A DNA stretch of 64,000 nt from Papaver somniferum (lineage: Eukaryota; Streptophyta; Magnoliopsida; Ranunculales; Papaveraceae): assembly GCF_003573695.1 (NCBI RefSeq), contig NC_039360.1, forward strand, positions 119,932,336-119,996,335, in the 5' to 3' direction. This document shows, piece after piece, positions 12,401-22,887 of the stretch. Positions within the stretch are counted from its first letter, which is position 1, and each line of letters begins with the position of its first letter. Both the position numbers and the translations under genes were made by a program. The notes below the pieces were generated by a model. The model made no database searches and was not told the DNA's origin. It saw only the letters and a program-made list of their open reading frames with translations.

Positions 12401-15400
12401 ATGGTTCTCGAGGTTCACTTTCATTACTTTAATTTGTTTCTGTAAATCTCGTCTTCTTTTTCTTACCCTTCGAATTCTGATGATGATTATGGTGTATGAT
12501 TTGGCAGGCGACGATGATATGTATAGATAATTCAGAATGGATGAGAAACGGTGATTACTCACCCACTCGATTCCAAGCTCAAGCTGAAGCTGTTAGTCTT
12601 CTCTGCGGTGCTAAAACTCAGGTTACCCCTCGTTCGCCTTCTTCTAATTTTGGTGAAAGAACTAGGGTTTATCACAACATTAAAAAACAACAACTAATAA
12701 CTAGGGTTTAATCACAATTTTTGGTTTTGATGCAATTTTACGGTTTCACTTTAGTTTAATTTAGGGTTTTGTGTTATTTTTGGATTTCTAGGATTGAGAA
12801 TGTTAATTATTTTTTTACTTTACAGTCTAATCCCGAAAACACAGTGGGGGTTCTGGCGATGGCTGGTAAAGGGGTTCGTGTTTTGGTCACTCCTACAACT
12901 GATCTTGGAAAGGTTCTGGCGTGTATGCATGGTAAATTCATAAAATTACTTACCTGTATTAGTAAACAATTGTATTTTAATGCAGGTTTTGATATATGCA
13001 TATCACCATGTTTGGATAAGTATAAGACGTCCTGGTGTTTGACTTTTCTTTTCTTCGCGTCTGTCTGTAATCTGTATCATTTTTGATTTCCTTTAACTTC
13101 ACAGGTTTCTTAAATAGTTTCCATGTAGTGGTGAGGGTGAGTGCCTCATTCCAGCATAAGTTGCTTAACCAATTTTATGCTTGTACTGTTCTGTTAATTA
13201 TTGCCCTATGTATTCTTGTTCCGATGCTTTCATCTCCATTACCTGTAGGATAGGTAGATGGAAAGTTACCCTATTCATTCACTGTCACCGTCAAACAAGC
13301 AAAAACCTCCTATTATATTATTATAGATTCTAGTCTTGCTACCGTGGTTCCTTCGTCAAGAAGTATTTGATTTGACGGCTCAAGTGCCTTTTTTTTTTTG
13401 ATTCTGCTCTTCGGCAATCAGCTCATCTCTTTTGTTTATAGGCTTAGAAATGGGCGGTGAGATGAATCTGGCTGCTGGGATCCAAGTGGCTCAATTGGCT
13501 CTTAAACATCGTCAAAACAAAAACCAGCAACAAAGGATTATAATATTTCCAGGAGGGTAAATAGACATTTAACCACAAAGTTCATCTGATTTTGTAAAAT
13601 TTTGTTGTGAAATTAAATGTGCTCATTTTTCTCTCTACCAGTCCGGTGAAATATGACAAGAAAGTCCTGGAGTCAATTGGAAAGAAACTTAAAAAGAATA
13701 GTGTAGCTCTTGACATCGTTGATTTTGGGGAAGAAGCTGATGAAAAGGCTGAGAAGCTGGAGGCGCTTCACGCTGCTGTAAACAATGGCGATAGTCACAT
13801 TGTTCACGTCCCCCCTGAGTCCAGTGCTCTATGTGATGTAGTTTTAACGTATGTATTGGTGAATTGTGCATATTTTGTTACAGAACTCTATACTACTTGT
13901 ATATTTGAGTGACACAATTCCTTATTACTCATTGCAGCACACCCATATTTACTGGGGATGGAGAAGGAGGGAGTGCTTTTGCAGCATCTGCCGCAGCAGC
14001 AGCAGCAGGTGGTGCTGCTGGCTATGAATTTGGTGTGGATCCCAACTTGGATCCTGAGCTTGCTCTTGCTCTTAGAGCTTCAATGGAGGAAGAGAGGGCA
14101 AGACAGGAGGCTGCTGCAAGGGCTGCAGAAGAAAAAGGAGGTGCACAGGCATCAAGTTCACATGATACAACTATGACTGAAAACACTGGCATTATGTCTC
14201 ATGGAGCTAATACAAGCGATTTGATGGTAGGTCTCATGCTTTTAGTATTTGTATCTTCTGATTTTCTTACTGTGAATGTGAATCACATGAGGGTATTACA
14301 TCCTTGAGGTCTACATCTCCGTCATTATAGTTAGAACTACCGTATCTTGTTATATTTTTTGGAGTAGCTTAGAGTTTAGCTTCTTCAGAATCGTAGGAAA
14401 CACCACAAATTCCTTTGTGTAAAAATGTCGTGGTAATTTTGGCTCTGCACCCTTTTAACGTTTTCTATCTCCATATGGTTCTGTACCAGTTTATTAGTTT
14501 TGTAAAGTCGTTCTTGCAGTGCGTCTTGTTATGTCCAGCACTGATTTAACTGCAATTTCTCCATGCACTCTCTAGGATACACTGTTGTATGTCTGCATTT
14601 TTCATATTGTTTTAGACGATCTTTTTTGTCTTGTCACAAAATTCTTGATGTAGAACACACAGGTTCCTCTAGGTTATTCTTGATCTTTAGAAATTTGCAC
14701 AACTGTTGCCTACAGATCTTCTGCTTAATTTTTGTTTATCTAATTTTTTAATCTTATTGATATTTATCTAATTTTTTTTTCTTTTTCGTCTGAACAGGAT
14801 GATGACACTGCATTGCTAGAGCAAGCACTCGCAATGTCGCTGAACGACCATCAGTCTATTCCATCTGGTGGAATATCGTTGGAAGACACCGATATGTCTG
14901 AGGCAACTAAAGAAGATCAAGAGCTGGCACTTGGTAAGTTACTTGCATACCAATGATTGGAGCAGTTAAGTCTGTACTGTGATGAGTCTTATTTGAAAAA
15001 GTTACCCGGAGTTATGAACCATTACCTTACAGATTCTTCTATAGTGGTGATTTAATTGGCCCAATTGCTATGACCACCAACTTTTTTTTATAGCTTTATT
15101 AGTGGGTGTCACTTGCATAGTTTAGAACATGAAATCTGCAATAGTATGTACCACCTGATCTATTGGACATGATTTTTTATGATGGCCATGATCAACTTAT
15201 CTTAATAGTTCACACTGATACAACATTAAACCTAGAAGGCTTGGACCTGTCTAATACTCTCTCTGTCCCACTAATAGATGACCTATTCATTTTTAAATTT
15301 TGTCCCACTAATAGGTGACCTATATCATTAAACAAGGGGATATTTCTAAAACTACCCTTTTAATTGATTATTGGTAGCATAAAATATATGTATAATAATT

Positions 15401-16167
15401 TCATAGCCATGTTTATATTCGCTATGTAGGTGTTTTAAAATGTTTTTCAATGGTATAAAATTTACGAATTTCCGTGAAATAGTTTGAGAGAAATCATTTC
15501 TAAATTTTACTAATCATTATTCGTAGGGGTATAATTGTAAAATACTTAAAAATACTTCTTTCTCCTCCTTGCCTTAAGAATTGTGAAAACTTGACGATAT
15601 CTTCTGCTTTCTGCATGCAGCACTCCAGAGGTCCACGCAGGGCAATGCAGAAGCACCTACAGACCAGAGTGAAATAAACCAGGTGCTGGGGAATCAGGCA
15701 TATGTCTCATCAATCCTTTCTACGGTATATATAGTTTTTTTCTGTTTGAGTAGTGCAATATACTTTTTGTTTGGAGTATGCCTTTTGTGCATATGTTGAT
15801 ACATCATTTCTCTTGCAGCTTCCAGGAGTTGACACCAATGATGACACAATACAAGATTTGATTGCATCTTTACGAAGTCATCAAGAAGTAAGTTGGCAAA
15901 ATCTCGTTCATCTTCCTAATTGTTAAAACATTAACAATACTCTCTTTTTCATCTTTGTATGATTGCAAAGTACATATGGCACCAGGACATGACAGATTAT
16001 TTTACACTTTCAGAATTGTGGGAAAAATTAATATTTGATTGATCACCTCTCTTGTTATTATACCTTGTAACAAGTAATTTTGAATCTTACAAGTTGTATA
16101 ATGTGTTTTGTTCTTGTCTCAGAAGCTTAATAAGGAATATGGTGATAAACCACCAAATGACAAGTGA
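12401..16167 (+). CDS. RPN10: RPN10 / PSMD4, 26S proteasome ubiquitin receptor subunit (10 exons)
   Basis: RPN10 sits at the lid-base junction of the 26S proteasome regulatory particle and binds polyubiquitin. I assemble exons 12401-12412, 12508-12621, 12826-12931, 13442-13556, 13642-13848, 13938-14226, 14798-14933, 15621-15724, 15819-15887 and 16123-16167; all introns are GT-AG and the frame stays open for 398 codons. The start [20 protein letters not shown] is the conserved N-terminus; MVLE is alone on exon 1. Residues 1 to about 185 form the VWA domain. Three ubiquitin-interacting motifs follow: [14 protein letters not shown] (about 224-237), [12 protein letters not shown] (about 285-296) and DQELALALQRS (about 322-332). 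LPGVDTND near the end is also conserved. The C-terminus is short and ends [12 protein letters not shown] rather than in the longer charged tail I recall from Arabidopsis. The exon 4/5 join gives FPGGPVKYD. No lesion is visible. Confidence 0.96.
15255..15330 (+). mobile_element. MITE-like end inside RPN10 intron 7
   Basis: CTCTCTCTGTCCCACTAATA followed by GATGACCTATTC, and a second TGTCCCACTAATAGGTGACC 40 bp on, match the usual terminal sequence of plant Stowaway/mariner MITEs. I do not find the inverted partner further down the intron, so this looks like one end only or a strongly decayed copy. Confidence 0.5.
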
Positions 16168-16600
16168 TGATGGGACAAAGGAAGCAGAGTTCTCAAAGGT
16201 CAGTCTGGGACTAATATTATCTCGTTGGTAATGAGGAGTTGGGACTGTGTTCATATCCTGCATTACTTGTTCTACTTTTGTAATTCTTGAGAGACGGTTC
16301 CATGGATGCCCTTTAAGCTTCAAAACGGCAGTGTGTAATGAATACTTTATCCTCCCAGCTTTTATGTGTCTTTTGGTTTTTATTATTCTTGGTGTGGTGC
16401 TTTTTTTTTTCCTTCTATCAAAAATAGACTGCACAACAGAAAACCCACTGAAGTTTTGGCCCTAAGGCTACGCTGAGCTTAGAACCGGTTTATTCAACGT
16501 TTTCCCCTTGTTTTCTATTTTGTCACTGGAAAGGAAAGCAAATCTTGAAGCAACAATCCGTGGTCAGTTTCCGCAGTTGGTACTCAGTAGTTGGTTGGTG
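16168..16600 (+). other. RPN10 3' flank, probable 3' UTR
   Basis: About 430 bp separate the stop codon from the Copia insertion. AAAG/GTCAGT near 16199 could be a 3'-UTR splice donor. No strong AATAAA signal is visible before the insertion, so the original polyadenylation site may lie here in weak form or beyond the element. Confidence 0.4.
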
Positions 16601-16605
16601 AGTGA

Positions 16606-16871
16606 TGATAAACATGAGCATAGAGAGTCTAATGTAGTTGTGAGAATAATTCTCTGTATCTTCATTGATAGGCAAAAGCCTGATTTATACATGTTTATAC
16701 AACTAGATAAGGCAAATATAAGATACATCTAACAATATCTAGGATATATATAGAAAGAATATATATGCAGTTACAACCAAATAACAAACACAATAATGTA
16801 AAGATATATCATATCTTGACCATATCTTAACACCCCCCCAAGACATATCATATCTTGACCATATCTTAACA
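16606..16871 (-). repeat. Copia 3' LTR, with duplicated terminal segment
   Basis: It matches the right LTR. The terminal segment (ACATATCATATCTTGACCATATCTTAACA-like, with its flanking C-run) occurs twice in tandem, ending at 16832 and again at 16871, each time followed by CCCCC. On the element's own strand this means that the start of the LTR plus part of the polypurine tract is duplicated. Confidence 0.85.
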
Positions 16872-16883
16872 CCCCCCTCAGAC

Positions 16884-18059
16884 TCAAGGTGGTGGAGTAC
16901 ACATCTTGAGTCTGGAAATTAAGAATCGAAGACGAGCTGCAGAGTGAGTCTTGGTGAAAAGATCAGCCACTTGAAATTCTGATTTAACATGCGGAAGAGT
17001 GATTGTACCTTTCTTGAAATGATGACGAGTAAAATGACAATCTATCTCTATATGTTTTGTACGCTCATGAAAGACATCATTGTGTGTAATTTGAATAGTA
17101 GCCTTGTTATCACAATACAATGGTGTATGAGCAGAAATTAGAACTCCCATATCACGAAGTAGCCACCGTAACCAAATGAGTTCAGATGTGGTGTGAGCAA
17201 GTGCTCTATACTCTGCTTCAGCACTTGAACGAGAAACCACACTTTGTTTCTTACTTCTCCATGAAATCAACGAGTCTCCCAAGAACACACAATAACCTGT
17301 AATAGATTTTCTATCCGTAATATCCCCAGCCCAATCGGAATCTGAGTAAGCTTGAAGAGTGAGATCAGACTTTGATGAGAAACACAGACCTTGATGAAGA
17401 GACCCCTTGATATATCTTAGAATTCTGAGAATAGCTGCATAATGAGTAGACCTTGGAGCAGACATAAACTGACTGACTATGTGAACTGCATGACTTATGT
17501 CTGGTCTCGTAATGGTCAAGTAATTTAGACTCCCTACTAGTTGACGATGCAGTGTTGGATTAGACAATAGAGTCCCATCTGTAGGACAATATTTTACATT
17601 CAATTCAAGAGGTGTGTCAGTTACCTTATTGTCAGATAGCCCTGCACGTTGTAGAATCTCAGATGCATATTTGACTTGTGATATGAAATAACCAGTGGGT
17701 GACATGCCAACTTCAATGCCAAGAAAGTAACTTAAAGATCCAAGATCTTTCATCTTAAAGCAATCACTGAGATATGATTTGAGTTCAGTAATACCTTGTA
17801 GATCACTGCCAGTAATAACCATGTCGTCACCATACAAGAGAAGAATGACAATTCCTTTTTCTGACGATCTGACAAACATAGATGAATCACAGAAGCTTTG
17901 TGTAAAGCCATACTGGAGTTGCATTGCTAAACTTCTCAAACCAAGCACGAGGTGCTTGTTTGAGTCCATATAATGCCCGTCGAAGCTTACATACTTGATT
18001 AGGTTCATGAGGCAAACCTGGAGGAGGTTGCATGTAAACCTCTTCTTGTAACTCACCAT
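16884..18059 (-). pseudogene. Copia pol: RT C-terminal half and RNase H
   Basis: This frame carries the RT catalytic motif YGDD (LLYGDDMVITG), the FLGIEV, RPDISHAV and QFMSAPR blocks, then a Ty1-type RNase H with SDSDWAGD, SSAEAEYRAL and CDNKATI, ending TKHIEIDCHF, VADLFTK. It follows the preceding RT segment by a frameshift near 17,935. The 391 codons include about 30 out-of-frame residues at the start. The visible catalytic residues are intact; only the frame is broken. Confidence 0.92.
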
Positions 18060-18486
18060 GAAGAAACGCGTTTTTCACGTCCATTTGATGAAGCCCCCAT
18101 TGTCGTGCTGCTGCAACAACAAGTAATGTACGAACTGTAACCATTCTGGCCACTGGTGCAAATGTTTCTTCATAGTCAACACCATACTCTTGTGTATAAC
18201 CTTTTGCAACAACTCGTGATTTACATCGTTCAAACTCACCATCTGACTTGGTCTTAACTTTATAGACCCATCTGCTTCCAACAACTGATTTTCCAGGAGG
18301 AAGGTCCACCATTTCCCATGTGCTTGCCTCTGCATGTGCTTCCAATTCATCATCCATTGAATCTTGCCATTCTGGAATGGCTGCAGCTTCTCTGTATGTT
18401 TTTGGTTCATAAAATGACAAAATAGAAGATAAGGAACATTGATAGTCTGCATACTTAGCTGGTGGTCTTCGATTGAGAGGTGGCAA
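17935..18486 (-). pseudogene. Copia pol: RT N-terminal half
   Basis: It shows the RVT_2 entry region ([54 protein letters not shown]), the catalytic aspartate in [14 protein letters not shown], and [15 protein letters not shown], after which a frameshift moves reading into the next frame. A stop just upstream (18497-18499) separates it from the integrase tail. Confidence 0.92.
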
Positions 18487-18495
18487 AGAATTTTC

Positions 18496-19350
18496 TTAAG
18501 AATCAGGATCTCGTTCCTGAGTTGCACTGTTAGGTTCAGTCGTAGAGTGGTCTTGGTCATCCGTATTTGGTGGATCAACAACTAGAGGAGACGGACTTTC
18601 AGGAGTAGATATAAAAAAAGTGCTACGATTGGATTCACTAGGAAATGGATCAGAATAAGTGAAAGACTCAAAAGATGATGATTTGCTGCTTGGAAGTGAC
18701 CAGAATGGAACTTTCTCCCAGAATGTGACATGACGAGAGACATGAAGCTTTCTATTAACTGGATCATAACAACGGTACCCTTTTTGTTCAATACCATAAC
18801 CAAGGAAGACACACAAGACATTCTTTTGACCAAGTTTATGACATTCACGTTATGGAAGGAGTACAAAACAAGTTGAACCAAAGACTCGAAGCTCAGAATA
18901 GTTTGGTTTCTTACCATAGAGACGCTCATAAGGTGACATTCCTCCTATGACAGTTGTTGGGACTCTATTGATGGTGTAGACTGCAGTAAGGACTGATTCT
19001 CCCCAGAAATTTGAAGGAACTGAGCCAGAAATTAACTGAGTTCTAGCCGTCTCTATAATATGACGGTGTTTACGTTCTGCAACTCCATTTTGTTCTGGAG
19101 TTTCAGTACATGACAGTTGAAGAATGGTGCCTTGGGTTTTAAGAAATTCTTTGAATGGATTGGAAATATATTCCCCTCCTTGATCAGCACGAAAAACTTT
19201 GATCACTTTACCAAACTGAGTTTTTATCATGGTTGAGAAATCAACATAGAACTTAAGAAAATCTGCTCTAGAGCTGAATAGATATACCCATGTATAACGC
19301 GAATAATCATCAATAAAAATGACATAATACAAAGCACCTCCCTTTGACAT
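18496..19350 (-). pseudogene. Copia integrase core and C-terminal region (frameshifted)
   Basis: The core reads FIDDYSRYTWVYL, FRADQGGEY and PEQNGVAERKHRH, giving the second D and the E of the DDE triad; SDVWGKSP just upstream supplies the first. A frameshift and stop near 18,848 interrupt it after FGSTCFVLLP. The remainder (VFLGYGIEQKGYRCYDP...) continues at 18496-18816 in another frame. Confidence 0.9.
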
Positions 19351-19617
19351 AATTGGAGATTTACCCCAGACATCAGAATGTATAAGAGCAAAAGGTTCAG
19401 TTGAGACAGAACTGCTAAGATTAAAAGAAAGAGCTGGTTGTTTTGCCAGTTTACAAGAGATGCAATTTGGTTCTTTATCTAACCGAGTATATCCTAGTAA
19501 ACCTTGTATATCATATATGAAAGACGAGAAAAGGAAACATGACCTAACCTAGAATGCCAAGACATGAAGGGAGATATTGACACAGGTGCAGTGGGAGTAG
19601 CAGCTACGACATGACTT

Positions 19618-20055
19618 TTAGATTCCGCTGAGAGCAAGAGATTGAAGGAGATACAACCGACCAACTCTACGGCCTATCCCAACTAGCTTCCCGGTTTTGA
19701 GACCCTGTATAGCACAACCAAAAGGAAAACAATATGTGTTATAACCTTGATCACACAGTTGACCAACTGAAATAAGATTCATTGTAATATTTGGAACAAG
19801 AAACACATCTGGTACATAGAAGTTATTTGAATTGTTGACCAAGCCTATATGACTTGCAGTTACTGTTGATCCATCAGCAGTATGAATCTTAGGGGTGATG
19901 ACAGGATGAAGACTTTCAAAAAACTTTTGATTAAAAGTCATATGGTTTGATGCTCCTGAGTCGAGAAACCATTCTGTTGAATAAATACCTGAGGAGATAG
20001 AGAAGGCAGATGCAGCTGTAGGGTTGTTACCAATTGAGAGTGCTTGTTTAATCAT
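19618..20055 (-). pseudogene. Copia protease and GAG-pre-integrase region
   Basis: WFLDSGASNHMT is the retropepsin active-site block of Copia elements, followed by HTADGSTV and NLISVGQLCDQGY. Reading towards the integrase is interrupted near 19,618, and the pre-integrase zinc site between 19,618 and 19,350 survives only as a degenerate remnant. Confidence 0.88.
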
Positions 20056-20120
20056 CTCTTGAATATCAGCAAGGTTTGGTGCTGAACACCACCAGGTACA
20101 ACTAATGCAGATGAGGTTGT

Positions 20121-21131
20121 CTATGTTGCATATGAATCTGTTGCAGATGAAACTGGAGCTGCCGTAAATCTGGTAGGTGTATTGAATTTGTTTCCTCCAT
20201 TAGCATTGATCCTTCTCATGTTTCTTGAGGTTGGTGAGGTGCAGAATCTATATGAGTGACCAAATTCCTTACAATACCCACAATGTGTTGTGGGTGTGTC
20301 AGGTATTGTGGCAGCAGGTGATGTATTGGTCGATGGGAGATTGCAGTTCCTTGCCAAGTGTCCAGAGGTCTTGCAGTTATGACACTATACTTGAGACATA
20401 TCACGTTGTACTTGAGCATTTGAGTTTCTTGGAAAATTGTTAGGGCTGGATCGTGAGGGCACATCAAATACTCCTGATATCTCCGGTGTGATTCTTTTCC
20501 TTGTTTCTTCTATAATAAGTTCAGACAAAGCAACTTCCACCGTGGGAAGAGGTGAACGATGAAGGACTGATGCCCTAACAGACTCAAAATCATCACGCAA
20601 AGCCATTAGAAACTGAACTAAACGTGTTTCCTCTCTATACTTCTGCCACAATTCCAAATCTATGGTCCATATTGGTTCCATGAGTGCTAATTGATTCAAG
20701 ATTAAAGACATCTCAGAATGAAAAACAGAAATAGACTGATCATGCGATTGTTTCATAGATCTAATATCTTGTTCGAGTTTATACCTCTGAGCAAAGTTGA
20801 TTTGGTTGTACCTTTTCGAAAGAAAATCCCATGCATCTTTGGCTACCTCAAAACTTGTGAGTTGCATGCTTATGGAAGGAATGACTGTGTTTCCAATCCA
20901 AGTGAGAATCCTGTGATTGTTAATCTCCCATTCTTCTTTTGGATCATTTTTCTGTATTTCATTTTCTTTCCCTTTTTCAACATAACTGTTTGCTGTAGGT
21001 TTCTTTTCTATACCATCGACATACTTCCACATACTCTTTCCTTTAAGAAAACTCCTCATGAGGAATGACCAGTGATTGTAATTGGTTCCATCAAAACGGA
21101 CAGTGATAGGTTGAGAATCTTCTCTTGACAT
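20121..21131 (-). pseudogene. Copia gag with zinc knuckle, one nonsense codon
   Basis: It starts MSREDSQPITVRFDGTNYNHW at 21131, typical of the UBN2-type Copia gag, with WDFLSKRY and the helical QLALMEPIW/YREETRLVQFLMALRDDFESVR block. A TAG at 20385-20387 falls immediately before the CCHC knuckle (CHNCKTSGHLARNC), which continues in the same frame. A second C-rich block (HCGYCKEFGHSYRFC) follows. Only one point change separates the two parts. Confidence 0.9.
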
Positions 21132-21205
21132 GATTACTATGTTTTCTCTGGGTTGTATTTTCTCTGGATTGTATTGCAGCGGAAACTGGTTCTCAGATCT
21201 TTCCT

Positions 21206-21218
21206 AGCTCTGATGCCA
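21206..21218 (-). other. Copia primer-binding site
   Basis: On the minus strand this reads TGGCATCAGAGCT directly after the 5' LTR, one base from the usual TGGTATCAGAGC complementary to initiator methionine tRNA. Confidence 0.85.
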
Positions 21219-21477
21219 TGATAAACATGAGCATAGAGATTCTAATGTAGTTGTGAGAATAATTCTCTGTATCTTCATTGATAGGCAAAAGCCTGATTTA
21301 TACATGTTTACACAACTAGATAAGGAAAATAAAAGATAACCTAACAACTAGATAAGTCAAATAAAAGATACACCTAACAATATCTAGGATATATACACAA
21401 AGAATATATATGCAGTTACAATCAAATAACAAACACAATAATGCCAAGATATATCATATCTTGATCATATCTTAACA
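21219..21477 (-). repeat. Copia 5' LTR (259 bp)
   Basis: TG...CA bounded. Compared with the left LTR it has an extra segment of about 30 bp near 21,325-21,355 (a repeated AACTAGATAAG / TAAAAGATA motif) and several substitutions, so insertion was not very recent. Confidence 0.9.
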
Positions 21478-22191
21478 AGTGAGAGTGCAAGAATATTACC
21501 TGACCCGGCCGTTCATAACAATATTTTTTAATAAATTGAATCATTAAGAGTAGATTTAAAGAAAAAAGGTGACGAGGAGAGCCCTAAGCTGCACCTTCCC
21601 TCACCCCCTCCCTTCTTATCATTTGGGCTTGGCATGCCTTCTTTTTTTTTGTTCTTCTTCTTTTCTTAAAACTATCTTCTTTGATGCGCCTAATTACAAA
21701 CAAGTTCCAGAAACAGACGGCTTAGAATGCCAAAGTAAGTTGTCAATTCCAAATTAGGAATAAAGATTAATGATACAATTATTAAATTTATTCTAATTAA
21801 AGTCATAGAATGAAACCAAATTAGAAAATATAGATCAATAATATCTTAAATATCTTCTCAAATGAATATGCATGACAACATCCTCTTTCTCTTCATTTTT
21901 ATATGAAAGATCCTTCTTCTCTGATATTACTCCAAATAGTCTTTACTCCTATACTATGCTCGTGGAGTGGGAATTGGTGCACGCTTTTATTAGCGAGTGT
22001 ATAAAGTAATAAAGTAACACTTTTATGAGATAAAATATTAATTAAAATTATCTTTTTCTTCGTTGGGTTCGATTGCTTCAAATTCAAGGGACCTCTCTCT
22101 ATCTCTTTTTCCCCAATACCTGAAACTGATTTTAGTTCCCTTTCCCTTTCCTTCCTTCCTTCCTCGCATCATATCATATCTCCATAGTTAT

Positions 22192-22199
22192 TATAAATA
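22192..22199 (+). promoter_or_regulatory. TATA box of the small membrane protein gene
   Basis: TATAAATA, 60 bp before the start codon and preceded by a pyrimidine-rich patch (22,138-22,165), which is a common plant core-promoter arrangement. Confidence 0.7.
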
Positions 22200-22258
22200 G
22201 CTCATCGATAGAGAGATATCTTTCATTCACAGTAAGAGAATTAATTAAATTAAGAGAG

Positions 22259-22642
22259 ATGAGGACGATGATATCAGATGTAGTAGTAGGGAATCTAATG
22301 AGTGTGTATTTAGGTTTAATAGCTTCTCTTAAGCTTTTTGGTGTATTGAGTGGGCGGAGTTTCTCAGGAATGTTTGTGGTTTTGGTTTCTTCAGCTGCTG
22401 TTCTCTTTATCCTCTTATCTACTCTCTCTTGGGATGTTTCTCGCAAAGCTGCTGCTTCATCTCCTTCTTCTTCAGCATCATCATCAGCTCAAGATTATAA
22501 TCATCCGAATAGTGGGGCCCATAAGTGTCGAGGAGGGATTTGTTGGCACGGTACTGTTTCTGTTGGATCAACTGTGTCTCAAGTCCGATTTCGTCTTCCG
22601 CCTCATCACCACCACCAGTTACCACCACCACCACTACCTTAA
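22259..22642 (+). CDS. Small plant transmembrane protein, function unknown
   Basis: This is a single-exon frame of 127 codons. It has two hydrophobic helices at about residues 9-30 (VVVGNLMSVYLGLIASLK...) and 38-60 (SGMFVVLVSSAAVLFILL), then WDVSRKAAAS, a serine-rich linker, a conserved-looking CRGGICWHGT box and a His/Pro-rich tail. From memory this pattern (GRSFSG, then WDVSRK, then CxGGICWHG) recurs in a plant-wide family of uncharacterised small membrane proteins; I cannot assign a function. The start is the first ATG after a well-placed TATA box. AATAAA at 22882-22887 is a possible poly(A) signal. No transposon similarity is seen, and I consider it a genuine host gene. Confidence 0.8.
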   Translation: MRTMISDVVVGNLMSVYLGLIASLKLFGVLSGRSFSGMFVVLVSSAAVLFILLSTLSWDVSRKAAASSPSSSASSSAQDYNHPNSGAHKCRGGICWHGTVSVGSTVSQVRFRLPPHHHHQLPPPPLP

Positions 22643-22887
22643 TTCGTCCATATTTAATAGTTTATATATATAATAACCAAATATTAGAAATCATCTGGAT
22701 GACTGAAGTTAGGGGTTTTGTACATGTTAAGTCGGTTTCCACAATGTAATCTATCTATCTATCTTATCTACTACTTCTGTGTTTTTTTGGTTGTGATTTG
22801 GGGATGACTACTTCTTCAACTGCGGTGATATGTATTATGTTATGTAAATACTGTTTCTGTAAATGAATAATTAACACACTTAATAAA

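Larger units (their letters stand above)
16601..21482 (-). mobile_element. Complete Ty1/Copia LTR retrotransposon with AGTGA target duplication
   Basis: The target duplication AGTGA lies at 16601-16605 and 21478-21482. The element between (16606-21477) starts TGATAAACATGAG and ends ATATCTTAACA on the plus strand at both LTRs. Its genes read on the minus strand in Copia order: gag, protease, integrase, RT, RNase H. The primer site (TGGCATCAGAGC, initiator Met tRNA type) abuts the right LTR and a GAGGGGGG polypurine tract abuts the left one. At 4.9 kb the length is normal. It lies downstream of RPN10 in opposite orientation, so its LTR could drive antisense transcripts into the gene's 3' end. 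Confidence 0.95.
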
